Assembly: GCA_021811525.1 (NCBI GenBank)
Contig: JAJZOK010000151.1
Span: 1-64,000, forward strand
DNA: 64,000 bases
Source of the DNA: Thermoplasmata archaeon
GTDB taxonomy: Archaea > Thermoplasmatota > Thermoplasmata > Thermoplasmatales > Thermoplasmataceae
Direction of reading: 5' to 3'
Positions 18,323-27,214 of the stretch are shown one piece after another; position 1 is the first letter of the stretch, and each line of letters begins with the position of its first letter. The position numbers were made by a program, and so were the translations under genes. The notes under the pieces are model-generated. The model worked only from the letters and a program-made list of their open reading frames with translations, was not told where the DNA came from and made no database searches.

Positions 18323-19288
18323 TTATTGCACCAAGTCAACCTTTGAATGGAGCCACTCGTTTGCAAGTTCTTCCCCGTGTTTCTTCATCATGTTGTAGTT
18401 GGTTTTCAATTGGCCAGCTGAAACACTGTCCCTTATCATTGCTGCATCTCCAGTCTTTTCGACAAGACCCAAGGTTTCAAGAATGCGTATTTTCCTTGGG
18501 TCAAAAGCTGGCCTTTTCAGTTCACGTGAATTCTTTGTCTCAAGATTGTAGAGGACAGTTTTCAGCAGCCTGCTGTTTTCGAAATCCTTGTACTTTTCAT
18601 TTTCCCGCAGGCCGGAAAAGCTTGCCGCCAGTATTTCCCTTATCCTTCCGTTTTCAGGGATGGGAACAGAGAAATTTGCCTTGGCTGGATATATGAACCT
18701 TACCCGACCCGCGGAGTTGCCTTTTAGCTCGTGAAACAGATATAGGATGCGAACATCTGAATTTAACAAGAATGCTCTGTGAATTCCCTCTGTTGACATA
18801 GCAAGATCTCCCTCAACCATACCCATCATATGTTCCGGCATGAAATCGTCAGGCAGGAATGCATTATTCTTAAGGTCAAATATAGCTTCTTCAATCTTAA
18901 CTGGCCTGTCATTCTGGGCGACCTTTTCGATCGAGAACTGATACAGATGAAGATTCATTGCATCCTTAACCATCATTGTTTTAATGTCATGGGAATCGTG
19001 GGAGGCGTGAGCCTGCACTCCAAGGGACTCCCTCATTCTGAGCACCATTAACTGTACACCATCTTTTACGATTGGCTCAACCTTTGCGTCAGGTATTTCC
19101 TCTAGCTCTTCTAGGACAGCGTCCTCTGAAAATCCCGTATTAATGGAAATTGAGCTAATAGACCAGGGGGCCAGGACAGATTTACCTGCACCCGGTTCGT
19201 CCGGATTAAGAGGTAAAAAGTTCTCTAGGATATTCCTTATGGAATAAGTGTCATTGAGGTACTTCAGTATCTGGTTTTTAGCATCCAT
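18323..19288 (-). CDS. Uncharacterised protein co-transcribed with a DHA2 exporter
   Basis: The 321-residue soluble protein has no transmembrane helix. Residues about 40-70 (SISSISINTGFSEDAVLEEL) could be a winged-helix segment. The C-terminal part (about 260-310) has another helix-turn-helix-like pattern around RKIRILETLGLVEKTGD. A short His/Asp-rich stretch (HASHDSHD) lies near residue 95. The gene is first in a two-gene operon with the exporter, so a transcriptional regulator or substrate sensor is an attractive but unproven guess. I do not recognise the family. Confidence 0.7.
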   Translation of the reverse strand: MDAKNQILKYLNDTYSIRNILENFLPLNPDEPGAGKSVLAPWSISSISINTGFSEDAVLEELEEIPDAKVEPIVKDGVQLMVLRMRESLGVQAHASHDSHDIKTMMVKDAMNLHLYQFSIEKVAQNDRPVKIEEAIFDLKNNAFLPDDFMPEHMMGMVEGDLAMSTEGIHRAFLLNSDVRILYLFHELKGNSAGRVRFIYPAKANFSVPIPENGRIREILAASFSGLRENEKYKDFENSRLLKTVLYNLETKNSRELKRPAFDPRKIRILETLGLVEKTGDAAMIRDSVSAGQLKTNYNMMKKHGEELANEWLHSKVDLVQ

Positions 19289-19394
19289 TGTTGTTTCTCC
19301 AGTATATTGCCATAGTAACCTGAAATTTAAGCTCTTTCAAGCCCATGGAGCGAATTACCCAAAATTTCCAATTTTCAACCCTTCATCAGCTAGA

Positions 19395-19423
19395 TATAAA
19401 TAGAAAGGTAACTTATTAGCTAA
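19395..19423 (+). promoter_or_regulatory. Promoter with TTAGCTAA palindrome before the 200-residue gene
   Basis: TATAAATA at 19395-19402 is followed by the perfect palindrome TTAGCTAA at 19416-19423, where transcription should begin. GAGGCAGGA serves as the ribosome site before ATG 19449. The palindrome lies in the spacer shared with the divergent exporter operon and could be an operator for either side. Confidence 0.4.
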
Positions 19424-19448
19424 CATTAACCTGTGAGGCAGGATTTCA

Positions 19449-20051
19449 ATGTCTGGGGACCGTTTTAATTATTACCTCAAAATAATAATGAATTCTATTC
19501 TGGAAGATTTGCCATTGATAAATGAGCAGTTTGAGAACGACCCCTTCATCTCTTCTGCTGAGGCCGCTGAGCTTGAACGAGTACTTAACAGGCAACTGAA
19601 CCTGTATAACCGATTCAGCCTGAAAGTTGTAAATTCATCAACTGGCAGGGAAGAACTCCCTCCAAAATCTGAACTTGACAATTTTGGCAATACATCAGAA
19701 TTCCTTGGAGCTGAAAGTGCCTTTGGAATAGAATGGAAGATATATGGCCCAAATCCCGGTTTTGCGAATTCCCCCGTCAAGCGGTGGTATTTCAACAGGA
19801 AGATTTCGTCGCTGCTGAATGACATCCTCAAGGATGCGGTCCCTGGCAGAGTCAAGGATTACTTTGACTACCCCCCATGGATAATGGGCACACCATATGC
19901 ACCTGGGACACTATATATGCCAATCAATGAGATAATTAACCTCGCAATCGCAAGAGGTACAATACCAGACTGGGACTACCTGGTTGCGAGAGGGCTACCA
20001 AAACCACTTGTGGACCTCATCAAAGCTGAAAACTTGGATTCCACACTTTGA
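19449..20051 (+). CDS. Hypothetical soluble protein
   Basis: This 200-residue protein has no signal peptide or membrane helix. It contains a helical N-terminus (residues 1-60), a Trp/Tyr/Pro-rich middle (KRWYFNRK near 115, DYFDYPPWIMGTPYAPG near 140) and a C-terminal helix ending DLIKAENLDS. I do not recognise a family and see no catalytic motif. It is transcribed away from the exporter operon and is followed by the aldolase gene, which has its own TATA-like box. Confidence 0.65.
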   Translation: MSGDRFNYYLKIIMNSILEDLPLINEQFENDPFISSAEAAELERVLNRQLNLYNRFSLKVVNSSTGREELPPKSELDNFGNTSEFLGAESAFGIEWKIYGPNPGFANSPVKRWYFNRKISSLLNDILKDAVPGRVKDYFDYPPWIMGTPYAPGTLYMPINEIINLAIARGTIPDWDYLVARGLPKPLVDLIKAENLDSTL

Positions 20052-20158
20052 ATTTATCTCTGATTGCGGCATAAACATTGAGCAGATCTGAAAAATATCA
20101 GAATTCTGTTTCAGTGCTTGATGGTAACCTTTTTTATGATTGCTTTGTCTTTACAATT

Positions 20159-21031
20159 ATGAAATACAGGGGAATAATCACGCCAATGCTGACTCCGTTC
20201 AAATCTGACGGCACAATTGATTATGACGCCACAAAGACCTTGATTGAGTACCTCAAAGGGATAGGGGTAACAGGACTTTTCCCTTGTGGGAGCACAGGCC
20301 TCTTTCCATTCCTGTCATTTGAGGAACGGGACAAGTTCATGAAATTCGTAATAGAAAATGCTGATGGCCTGAAGGTACTTGCTGGCGTTGGTTCTTCCTC
20401 GACCCAAGAGGCCATTTCACTTGGTAAGTCCATGGCTGATGCAGGAGCCGATGCATTGGTCCTGATGCCAACCTATTACATAACTCCTGGTCAGCCAGAG
20501 ATAACAAGGCATTTCTCTGATTTCCTCAATAGCATTGACAAGGAAATGTTCATTTACAATATACCACAGCTATGCGGGGCCAGAATAGAGCTTGACACTA
20601 TCAGGAAACTTAAAGGTCAGTATTCCCACATAGTGGGAATCAAGGAAAGTTCTGCCGATATGCGATATTTTTCAATGCTCATGGAATTTTCTGGAAACGA
20701 CTTCAGCATCCTTCAAGGCCAGGATGACCTCCTTGTGCCTTCCATGTCAATTGGTGCAGATGGAGGAGTATGCGGCCTTTCCAATTTCTCATCCGCAGTA
20801 GTCAATGCTTACAATGAATACTATGAAGGGAGCCGATCCAAAGCCTCCGAGATACAGGTAAAGCAGATTGACCCTCTGCTCCACATCCTTCTAGGCACGA
20901 CCTTCCCCTCAGGGTATTATTTTGCGTTTTACAGCAAGTTTGGAATCAAGGAGGGCGGGTTCAGGTCGCCCATGCTTGAGCCCACTGATGATAAGAAACA
21001 TAAGATATCAGTAGCATTGAATCCTGAATAG
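20159..21031 (+). CDS. kdgA: 2-keto-3-deoxygluconate / KD(P)G aldolase (DapA superfamily)
   Basis: The protein has 290 residues from ATG 20159, which has a TATA-like TTTTTTATG about 25 bases upstream. A TTG at 20078 gives an unlikely extension. The TIM-barrel enzyme shows the Schiff-base Lys162 (VGIKESSAD), Tyr133 (FIYNIPQ) and a CGSTGLFPFLS loop typical of archaeal KD(P)G aldolases rather than GTTGE of dihydrodipicolinate synthase. It splits 2-keto-3-deoxygluconate (or its phosphate) into pyruvate and glyceraldehyde (phosphate) in the Entner-Doudoroff route. Glucose dehydrogenase for the same pathway is encoded at 44199-45287. Confidence 0.85.
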   Translation: MKYRGIITPMLTPFKSDGTIDYDATKTLIEYLKGIGVTGLFPCGSTGLFPFLSFEERDKFMKFVIENADGLKVLAGVGSSSTQEAISLGKSMADAGADALVLMPTYYITPGQPEITRHFSDFLNSIDKEMFIYNIPQLCGARIELDTIRKLKGQYSHIVGIKESSADMRYFSMLMEFSGNDFSILQGQDDLLVPSMSIGADGGVCGLSNFSSAVVNAYNEYYEGSRSKASEIQVKQIDPLLHILLGTTFPSGYYFAFYSKFGIKEGGFRSPMLEPTDDKKHKISVALNPE

Positions 21032-21040
21032 CTCCAATAA

Positions 21041-21088
21041 ACTATAAATAAACTCTTGGCTTTCCCTGTTACCTTAGTGAAGGAGGTT
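21041..21088 (+). promoter_or_regulatory. Promoter and strong ribosome site of the L7Ae operon
   Basis: ACTATAAATAAAC near 21041-21053 is a good archaeal TATA box. AGGAGG at 21081-21086 lies seven bases before ATG 21094, so this operon has a short leader with a strong Shine-Dalgarno. Confidence 0.6.
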
Positions 21089-21093
21089 CCTAA

Positions 21094-21462
21094 ATGGATA
21101 AAAATAGTTACGTGAAATTTGAAACTCCCGAGTCCGTGGAAAAGAAATTGTTGGATCTTGTCGAGAATTCTTTCAGAAGTGGAAAGATCAAGAAGGGAAC
21201 TAACGAAGTTATCAAATCCATTGAACGAGGAGAAAGCAAGATAGTCGTTATTGCAGAGGATGTTACACCACCTGAAGTGGTATACTACCTTCCAATGCTT
21301 TGCGAAGAGAGAAAGGTACCCTATGCATACGTCAAGAAAAGAAGCGATCTAGGCGCAAAGGTCGGAATTGCATCTGCAGCATCCATATCCGTAGTGGACT
21401 ATGGAAAGGGCGAAGACGTATACAAGCAGATTGTATCAGAACTGTCTGAAATAAAGAAGTAA
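21094..21462 (+). CDS. rpl7ae: Ribosomal protein L7Ae
   Basis: This 122-residue protein has the L7Ae/L30e/Gadd45 fold signature, including KGTNEVIKSIERGESKIVVIAEDVTPPEVVYY (split here across residues about 35-66) and the later VPYAYVKKRSDLG. In archaea it binds kink-turns in 23S rRNA, box C/D and H/ACA guide RNAs and RNase P. It heads the conserved operon L7Ae-S28e-L24e-ndk-IF2, with gaps of about ten bases or overlaps throughout. Confidence 0.97.
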   Translation: MDKNSYVKFETPESVEKKLLDLVENSFRSGKIKKGTNEVIKSIERGESKIVVIAEDVTPPEVVYYLPMLCEERKVPYAYVKKRSDLGAKVGIASAASISVVDYGKGEDVYKQIVSELSEIKK

Positions 21463-21473
21463 GGTGAAAAGAA

Positions 21474-21683
21474 TTGGCAGATGAAGGCACCCCTGCAGAA
21501 GTAGTCGAACTGATGGGCAGAACCGGAATGACTGGCGAAGCCACTACAGTAAAAGTTAGAGTACTCTCAGGCAGGGACCAGGGAAGAATCATCGCCAGAA
21601 ATGTCCTTGGCCCGGTTAGAGTAGGCGACATCCTGATGCTCAGAGAAACCGCCAGAGAGGCCAAGAGGCTCTCCATACGGTGA
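21474..21683 (+). CDS. rps28e: Ribosomal protein S28e
   Basis: This 69-residue protein ends with the S28e family tail [19 protein letters not shown] and carries [20 protein letters not shown]. It is a small-subunit protein near the mRNA exit. The start is TTG 21474 with AAGGTGA upstream; no ATG is available. The stop is four bases before the L24e start. Confidence 0.95.
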   Translation: MADEGTPAEVVELMGRTGMTGEATTVKVRVLSGRDQGRIIARNVLGPVRVGDILMLRETAREAKRLSIR

Positions 21684-21687
21684 TAAA

Positions 21688-21897
21688 ATGGCAACTAGAA
21701 ACTGCAACTTTTGTGGCTCTCAAATAGAACCTGGCACTGGCATACTGTTTGTAAGGAAGGATGGAAACGTCATGAACTTCTGCAGCAGGAAGTGCGAAGT
21801 AAACATGATTGAGATGCACAGGGTTCCGAGAAGAGTTAGGTGGACCAACGAATACCACAACATCAAGGAAATGAAGAAGCAGAGCACCAAAAATTGA
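21688..21897 (+). CDS. rpl24e: Ribosomal protein L24e
   Basis: This 69-residue protein has a zinc finger ([21 protein letters not shown], then FCSRKCE) typical of L24e, a large-subunit protein. GTGATAAAATGG places a ribosome site just before ATG 21688. Its TGA overlaps a downstream ATG at 21897 in the ndk frame. Confidence 0.96.
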   Translation: MATRNCNFCGSQIEPGTGILFVRKDGNVMNFCSRKCEVNMIEMHRVPRRVRWTNEYHNIKEMKKQSTKN

Positions 21898-21908
21898 TGG
21901 TGATATCA

Positions 21909-22355
21909 TTGGAAAGAACTCTTATTTTAGTTAAACCGGATGGCGTCAAAAGGCGCCTCTCCGGAAAAATTTTAGCTCGATTTGAAGAAAAGGGAATGAA
22001 GATCGTCGCCCTTAAGATGCTTCAATTAAGCACTGAAAAGGCAGAACTGCATTACTCTGTACATAAAGAAAAACCATTTTTCAGGGACCTTGTGAATTAC
22101 ATAACTTCTGGACCAATAATCGCCGCTGTCCTTGAGGGAACGAACTGCATCAACGCTACCAGAAATCTTCTTGGAGCCACAGATGGATCAAAGGCGCAGC
22201 CTGGGACTATCAGAGGCGATTATTCCATGGGAATAGAAAAGAACATCGTCCATGCATCAGATTCCCCTGAATCATACAAGCATGAGTTTCCCATATATTT
22301 CAGTGAAAACGAAATATTAGAAGCACAATACGGCGACGAACCACACATCTTCTGA
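21909..22355 (+). CDS. ndk: Nucleoside-diphosphate kinase
   Basis: The enzyme transfers the gamma phosphate between nucleoside triphosphates and diphosphates through a phospho-His. The family opening ERTLILVKPDGVKRR, the NATRNLLGATD motif and the catalytic block GTIRGDYSMGIEKNIVHASDS (active His in VHASDS) are intact. I favour TTG 21909, which yields the usual MERTL start and has GGTGAT eight bases upstream; ATG 21897 is four codons earlier and overlaps the L24e stop. The length from 21909 is 148 residues, normal for the family. Confidence 0.95.
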   Translation: MERTLILVKPDGVKRRLSGKILARFEEKGMKIVALKMLQLSTEKAELHYSVHKEKPFFRDLVNYITSGPIIAAVLEGTNCINATRNLLGATDGSKAQPGTIRGDYSMGIEKNIVHASDSPESYKHEFPIYFSENEILEAQYGDEPHIF

Positions 22356-22362
22356 GGTGGTT

Positions 22363-24111
22363 ATGGATACCAAAGAGTACAGGCAGCCAATTGTGTGTGT
22401 ACTTGGCCATGTCGATCATGGCAAAACTTCAATTTTAGATTCAATTAGGGGCACCACTGTTGCCAAGAAAGAGGCAGGAGGAATTACACAGAGAATCGGT
22501 GCAACAGACATTGCCCTATCTGACATAGAAAAAAGGGCAAACATCCCCACGGGAAAAAGCAAGCTCACCATACCTGGGCTGCTCTTTATTGATACACCCG
22601 GCCATGTGGCCTTCTCCAATATGAGGGCCAGAGGAGGAGCCCTTGCAGACATGGCCATCCTTGTAGTGGACATCAATGAAGGATTCAAGCCACAAACTAT
22701 TGAGTCCATCAATATCCTGAAAAAATTCAAGACACCGTTCGTGGTTGCAGCAAACAAGGTGGATCTGATTCCACTGTTTACGCAAATCCGGGACTGCAAT
22801 TTTCAGCAGATGCTGAAAAGGCAGAGGGACGAATTCGTAACAGAACTTGATACAAGGCTCTACAACCTTGTCAACAAATTTTATGAATATGGGCTTCCGA
22901 CCGAAAGGTACGACAGGATAACTGATTTTTCAAAGAATATTGCTATAGTTCCAATGAGCGCAAAGCTCAACATCGGAATTCCAGATATCCTAATGGTCAT
23001 AGCCGGACTTGCACAGAGATACCTTGAGAAAGAGATCGAATTCAAGGACATTGAAGGAAGAGGAACCATCATAGAACTCATGAAGGAAGAGTCCCTTGGC
23101 CTCACTCTCGATACTGTGCTTTACCAAGGCAGCCTTCGCAAAGGTGACACTATTGCCCTGAACACAAGAAGCGGCCCGGCCACAACCAAGATTAAAGCCA
23201 TGCTTGTCAACTCCAGGGGTAGGGCAAAGAAGCTTCTGGAAAGGGATACTGTTTACTCAGCTTCTGGAGTCAGGATTCTTATCACAGATAAGCTGGAAGT
23301 CGTTTCAGGATCGCCAATCATAGTTGTAAACAACGGGCCACAAGACGCGTTTGAAGAAATCCTGAAGGAGTCACAGGCAAACATACCCCTCAGCGAACAT
23401 GGAGTGACCATAAAGGCAGACGCACTGGGCTCCCTGGAAGCCGTCTCATATGAGCTTGAACAGAAGGAAATCTCAATCAGGTCAGCCCAAATAGGCGACA
23501 TTTCCAGGAGAGACATTACCGATGTTGCCACATTGAATGAGCCACTTGACCGAATCATTATCGGCTTTAATGTTGGAATAACCCAGGAGGCCCAAGAAAC
23601 CACGCTGACCAGCGATGTTGGCGTCAAAGTTGGGGATGTTATCTATTCGCTTGTTGAAGATACTGAAAAATGGCTGAAGGACAGGAAACATGAGCTTGAT
23701 GAGGGCAGGAAAAAGCGAATGGCAATTCCATCTAAGCTTTCCATCATGCCGGAATATATTTTCAGGGCTGCGAAACCTGTGATTGTGGGTATAAAAGTAT
23801 TTTCCGGAAGAATCAAGGTCGGCGACACGCTCATAAAATCAGATGGAAGGTATGCAGGCACCATCAAGAGCATCAGAGATGGTGAGGTTTCAAAGCAGTT
23901 TGCAGAAGCACCTGCTGAAGTTGCAGTATCCATAGAAGGGGTTACGCTCCACAGGCAAATATTCCCTGAAGAGCCACTGTACGTAGACATTCCAGAATCA
24001 GTTGTCAAGGAGCTGCGTGAAGAAAAGATGGATGAAAACACAATGCTTACACTTGAAGAAATTATAAAGATCAAGAGAAAAGAGAATATGTTCTGGGGCA
24101 CAAAGACCTAA
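22363..24111 (+). CDS. infB: Translation initiation factor IF2/eIF5B
   Basis: This 582-residue GTPase starts at ATG 22363 (GTG 22357 is an alternative). The G-domain motifs are GHVDHGKTS (about 15-23), DTPGHVAF (about 76), NKVD (about 131) and SAK in VPMSAKLN (about 200). Domains II-IV follow, and the C-terminus has the expected LTLEEIIKIKRKEN helix. As aIF5B it promotes subunit joining and initiator tRNA placement. It is the last gene of the translation operon and overlaps the convergent exchanger gene by four bases. Confidence 0.97.
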   Translation: MDTKEYRQPIVCVLGHVDHGKTSILDSIRGTTVAKKEAGGITQRIGATDIALSDIEKRANIPTGKSKLTIPGLLFIDTPGHVAFSNMRARGGALADMAILVVDINEGFKPQTIESINILKKFKTPFVVAANKVDLIPLFTQIRDCNFQQMLKRQRDEFVTELDTRLYNLVNKFYEYGLPTERYDRITDFSKNIAIVPMSAKLNIGIPDILMVIAGLAQRYLEKEIEFKDIEGRGTIIELMKEESLGLTLDTVLYQGSLRKGDTIALNTRSGPATTKIKAMLVNSRGRAKKLLERDTVYSASGVRILITDKLEVVSGSPIIVVNNGPQDAFEEILKESQANIPLSEHGVTIKADALGSLEAVSYELEQKEISIRSAQIGDISRRDITDVATLNEPLDRIIIGFNVGITQEAQETTLTSDVGVKVGDVIYSLVEDTEKWLKDRKHELDEGRKKRMAIPSKLSIMPEYIFRAAKPVIVGIKVFSGRIKVGDTLIKSDGRYAGTIKSIRDGEVSKQFAEAPAEVAVSIEGVTLHRQIFPEEPLYVDIPESVVKELREEKMDENTMLTLEEIIKIKRKENMFWGTKT

Positions 24112-25088
24112 AACAGCAGGTAAGCCGCGAAGAATAGTGCAGTTGCCGCCACGGGTATTATAGCCATTACCCTTTTCATTTTTATCAGCGTGAAAAGCAG
24201 GAAAACCCCTGACAAAAGTATCATAAGGTAAATTGACCAGGCTCCTGCCCTGAGGTCAACAATGCCAAACAGCATTGTGACCCCCATTATTAGCGTGGCT
24301 TTGTATAGTGTACTGCCTGCCACTATTCCGAGAGTAATGTCCTGATCCTGCTTCCTTATTCCAAGATAAAACATGATAATCTCTGGGAGTGAACCGGCAA
24401 CTCCTGTAACTATGAATCCAGAAATGAATGGTGGGATGTTAAAATCAACGGAAACGCCGTTAGTATAATTTACAATTGCTTCTGATGCGAGCCCCAGAAG
24501 AACCAGGGCCACTATCATTGAGACGGGGCTGTATTCCATGTGGACATATTCCTCCTCGATCGGGGGTGCTTCTCCCCTGCCTGTATACATGTAAACGAGG
24601 AAGAGTAGCGCCATGATTATTCCAATATACCAAGGGACCACCGGATAAACCAGAGAGAGAACTTCGAGAAGCGTAGAGGCCACCAGCAGGATGACGCCAT
24701 CCCTGAAGAACTTCCTGTAGCTTCCTAGGAAAACGAGAGGAAGAACTGCAAGGAAAACTACCATTGTAATGATGTTAGAGCCCTGCAGTGTTCCGAAGCT
24801 TATCTCACCATATCGGTGAAAAGAGGCGACGAAAATGACAGAAAATTCGTCGATCACTGCCCCTAGGGAAAGAAGGTAAGCTCCAATGGATTTTGAGGAA
24901 ATCCTGCGCCTGTTTCCAAACTCCCTCGCATTGTCCAGGAAGCTATCCCCACCGAGATAAAGGCTCACAAGTGCAAGGAGTATCCCCACTAGCTCGAGTG
25001 GGATTGGGACAATTTTAACGACGATGGAAAATACTATAAAGTAAACTGAAAACAAAAAAGATACTAAGAAAAAAAGGTTCCGTGACAA
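24108..25088 (-). CDS. Sodium/calcium exchanger-like cation antiporter
   Basis: This 326-residue protein has about ten predicted helices arranged as two homologous halves. The alpha-repeat-like motifs are SLGAVIDEFSVIFVASF near residue 78 and TGVAGSLPEIIMFYLG near 228, with a charged loop between halves (about 170-185). This is the CaCA exchanger architecture, which expels Ca2+ or another cation against Na+ or H+. The only suitable start is TTG 25088, seven bases from the speD stop region and inside a hairpin loop (25080-25098). It forms an operon with speD. Confidence 0.82.
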   Translation of the reverse strand: MSRNLFFLVSFLFSVYFIVFSIVVKIVPIPLELVGILLALVSLYLGGDSFLDNAREFGNRRRISSKSIGAYLLSLGAVIDEFSVIFVASFHRYGEISFGTLQGSNIITMVVFLAVLPLVFLGSYRKFFRDGVILLVASTLLEVLSLVYPVVPWYIGIIMALLFLVYMYTGRGEAPPIEEEYVHMEYSPVSMIVALVLLGLASEAIVNYTNGVSVDFNIPPFISGFIVTGVAGSLPEIIMFYLGIRKQDQDITLGIVAGSTLYKATLIMGVTMLFGIVDLRAGAWSIYLMILLSGVFLLFTLIKMKRVMAIIPVAATALFFAAYLLF

Positions 25089-25098
25089 AAAATCACGG
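25080..25098 (-). promoter_or_regulatory. Hairpin linking the speD stop and the exchanger start
   Basis: On the minus strand a perfect 6-bp stem CCGTGA/TCACGG closes a 7-base loop TTTTTTG. The speD stop TGA lies in the 5' arm, and the TTG start of the exchanger gene is the last three bases of the loop. A ribosome finishing speD would open the stem, which suggests translational coupling. Confidence 0.5.
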
Positions 25099-25491
25099 GA
25101 TGATTACGTGCTCCGGGCTTTCCACTTTCACTTCTTCAGTTATGGAAACGCCCCTTCTGAGCCTTTTGCAATCCATGGTGTCCGGCCTGAGCTGGTCCAC
25201 GATATAATCAAGGGCCATTTCAGCTCCTTTCGGGTCCCCGCAAGTATATACGTCAAGTGTCACCAGTCCATGTTCTGGCCAAGTATGGAAAGAGAGATGG
25301 GACTCTGCAAGCAATACTACACCACTTGCCCCCTTAGGCTGGAACTGGTAATAATCTGACGATATCTTTGTCAGGTTACCTACCCTTACTGCTTCCTCAA
25401 TAATCGGGTATATGCTATCTGCCTTTGCTATTATATCCGAATCTACACCATAAAGATCTGCCAAAATCTGAAAACCTACTGCCACTACCAT
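25093..25491 (-). CDS. speD: S-adenosylmethionine decarboxylase proenzyme
   Basis: This 132-residue SpeD proenzyme has the autocleavage site at LLAES64HLSFHTWPEHG; cleavage between Glu63 and Ser64 makes the pyruvoyl cofactor. The conserved Cys lies in DVYTCGD near residue 83. It makes decarboxylated AdoMet for polyamine (spermidine) synthesis. Some archaeal relatives are arginine decarboxylases, so specificity is inferred. GGAGGAAG directly precedes ATG 25491. The cation exchanger gene follows within a few bases. Confidence 0.93.
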   Translation of the reverse strand: MVVAVGFQILADLYGVDSDIIAKADSIYPIIEEAVRVGNLTKISSDYYQFQPKGASGVVLLAESHLSFHTWPEHGLVTLDVYTCGDPKGAEMALDYIVDQLRPDTMDCKRLRRGVSITEEVKVESPEHVIIP

Positions 25492-25669
25492 CTTCCTCCA
25501 TATATTCCACCTCAGGGGTTGTTAGGACACTCTATTAATATGTTGTATTTAAATATTTATAATGTTCTGAGAGTTTGATATTTATCGATATTTCATTATA
25601 ATTTCATATTTTTCAATTGGGAGAACTTCATATTCAGTTCAATATTTTTTTCAATATATATTAAAGGTG

Positions 25670-26437
25670 TCACAAATATTTGATTTTGAGCCCTATTTCC
25701 TTATATCTGTTCTGGAGAATCTTAAGCTGAGGGAGGAGGTAGTGGAACCTCCTGGGCGATATGAAAAGCACTGAATCGAGCCCGCGAGTTGCGGCTTCAA
25801 ATACACCGTCCAATGAGGCATATTCAATATTGGGCTCTCTGCCTGCGGCCAGAACTGCATAAAATGCTTCTTCTCCAACCACTGCAATTTTTGATCCAGA
25901 CTCAAATTCTTCCGATAACCTTGAGGCAAGATTCTCCTTGTCCCATATGTCTTCTGCAGAAGGGAGAACGCATATCTGTATCTTTCCGAATTCGACTCCA
26001 ATGATGCCATTAATTGAAGCAACCACGATCTCCCCTTTCTTTGCGCTGTTTCTGGCAACACCGCTTGACTTGCCGTTCTGCTTTCCGGCATGGAGATACC
26101 CCCCAGACATGTAGACACCGACTCCATCTCCTTTTTCCACCGGCGTATCTGCAATTGCTTCCCAGGTAACGATGTTGTCTATCTTTGCAAGATTCTCCGA
26201 CACAAATTCCCGGAGAGAACCTAATCCGGATTCTAGGAAACTGTAACCCTCCTTGGAAATCTCGTTTGTTTCAGTGACAAGCCCTTTTTTCCTGAGAATC
26301 TTGAGGTGATAGTTTACCCCCTGTACGGTTATTCCAACACTCTTGGCGATACTGGCAGGTTTGTCAACCCCGTCAAAGAGTTCGACCATAATCATGAGTT
26401 GGGTTAACTCCCCCTGATCCAGAACCATCAAATCCAA
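25670..26437 (-). CDS. Winged-helix transcriptional regulator
   Basis: In this 255-residue protein, residues about 10-65 form a winged helix-turn-helix (KPASIAKSVGITVQGVNYHLKILRKKGLV). The remainder is a mixed alpha/beta sensor-like domain with GVYMSGGYLHAG near 110 and VVGEEAFYAVLAAG near 195. The protein resembles archaeal regulators of the ArsR/TrmB-like type with a C-terminal ligand domain. It is divergent from lipB with 39 bases between the starts, so it may control itself and lipB. The ligand is not evident. Confidence 0.8.
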   Translation of the reverse strand: MDLMVLDQGELTQLMIMVELFDGVDKPASIAKSVGITVQGVNYHLKILRKKGLVTETNEISKEGYSFLESGLGSLREFVSENLAKIDNIVTWEAIADTPVEKGDGVGVYMSGGYLHAGKQNGKSSGVARNSAKKGEIVVASINGIIGVEFGKIQICVLPSAEDIWDKENLASRLSEEFESGSKIAVVGEEAFYAVLAAGREPNIEYASLDGVFEAATRGLDSVLFISPRRFHYLLPQLKILQNRYKEIGLKIKYL

Positions 26438-26443
26438 AACTCA

Positions 26444-26455
26444 GCACTATTTATT
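26444..26455 (+). promoter_or_regulatory. TATA box in the short divergent spacer before lipB
   Basis: CTATTTATTAGG sits about 27 bases before ATG 26477, as expected for leaderless lipB mRNA. Only 39 bases separate the two divergent starts, so both polymerase sites must overlap. Confidence 0.5.
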
Positions 26456-26476
26456 AGGTTAGCGCATAACCACACT

Positions 26477-27214
26477 ATGCTGGGAGAGGAAATGCAGGAT
26501 GGAAACAGGCCTTCACCTTCCATGGTGCTGGACCTTGGCCTTGTGGACTACCTTCCAATTCTAATGCTGCAGCGCCACCTGAACTCAATGGTGAACAACG
26601 ATGAACTTGGTGACACTGTCATGATACTTGAACATCCTGATGTCTATACACTGGGAATACACAGAAACCAGAATGAAATAATTGCTCCGGGAATAGTTCC
26701 CTTTGAGGTTGAAAGAGGCGGCTCGGCAACATATCACGGCCCTGGGCAGCTCGTAGCATACTTCATTGTAAATATGAAGAATAGAGGAATAAACATTAGA
26801 GACCTCATAGAAATGGTACAGGCATCAATGATATCTCTCCTCGATGGGTTCAACATCAAAGCTCAAGGCAGGTTGCACGGGGAAACTGGAGTGTGGGTAG
26901 AAGACAGGAAGATCTGCTCTATCGGCTTCGCAATCAAGGGTTTTACCACACTTCACGGCGTGGGACTCAACATTTCAACCGACCTCACTAAATTCCAGAA
27001 CATAATGCCCTGTGGCATGCAGGCTTCCATTATGACCAGCATGGAAAGTGAACTTGGAAGGGAAGTTGAATTAGCAAGCGTCAAAAATGGCCTGAAAAAT
27101 AGGTTTTTAGAAAAACTTAGAATAAATAAATATATGGAGTTTAATTCATTGGATGAATTAAAGTCCTATTCAGTGGGCAATGGTCTGGGACTGCTCCCTG
27201 AGGAACTGCTGTAG
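26477..27214 (+). CDS. lipB: Octanoyl (lipoyl) transferase LipB
   Basis: This 245-residue enzyme moves octanoyl from acyl carrier to the lipoyl domains of 2-oxoacid dehydrogenases or glycine cleavage H protein. Motifs: RGGSATYHGPGQLVAY near 75, ETGVWVEDRKICSIG with catalytic Lys145, and NIMPCGM with catalytic Cys179; the 34-residue Lys-Cys spacing equals that of E. coli LipB. The 3' end overlaps the convergent dehydrogenase gene by 45 bases. No lipoate synthase or lipoyl-dependent complex is in this window. Confidence 0.92.
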   Translation: MLGEEMQDGNRPSPSMVLDLGLVDYLPILMLQRHLNSMVNNDELGDTVMILEHPDVYTLGIHRNQNEIIAPGIVPFEVERGGSATYHGPGQLVAYFIVNMKNRGINIRDLIEMVQASMISLLDGFNIKAQGRLHGETGVWVEDRKICSIGFAIKGFTTLHGVGLNISTDLTKFQNIMPCGMQASIMTSMESELGREVELASVKNGLKNRFLEKLRINKYMEFNSLDELKSYSVGNGLGLLPEELL

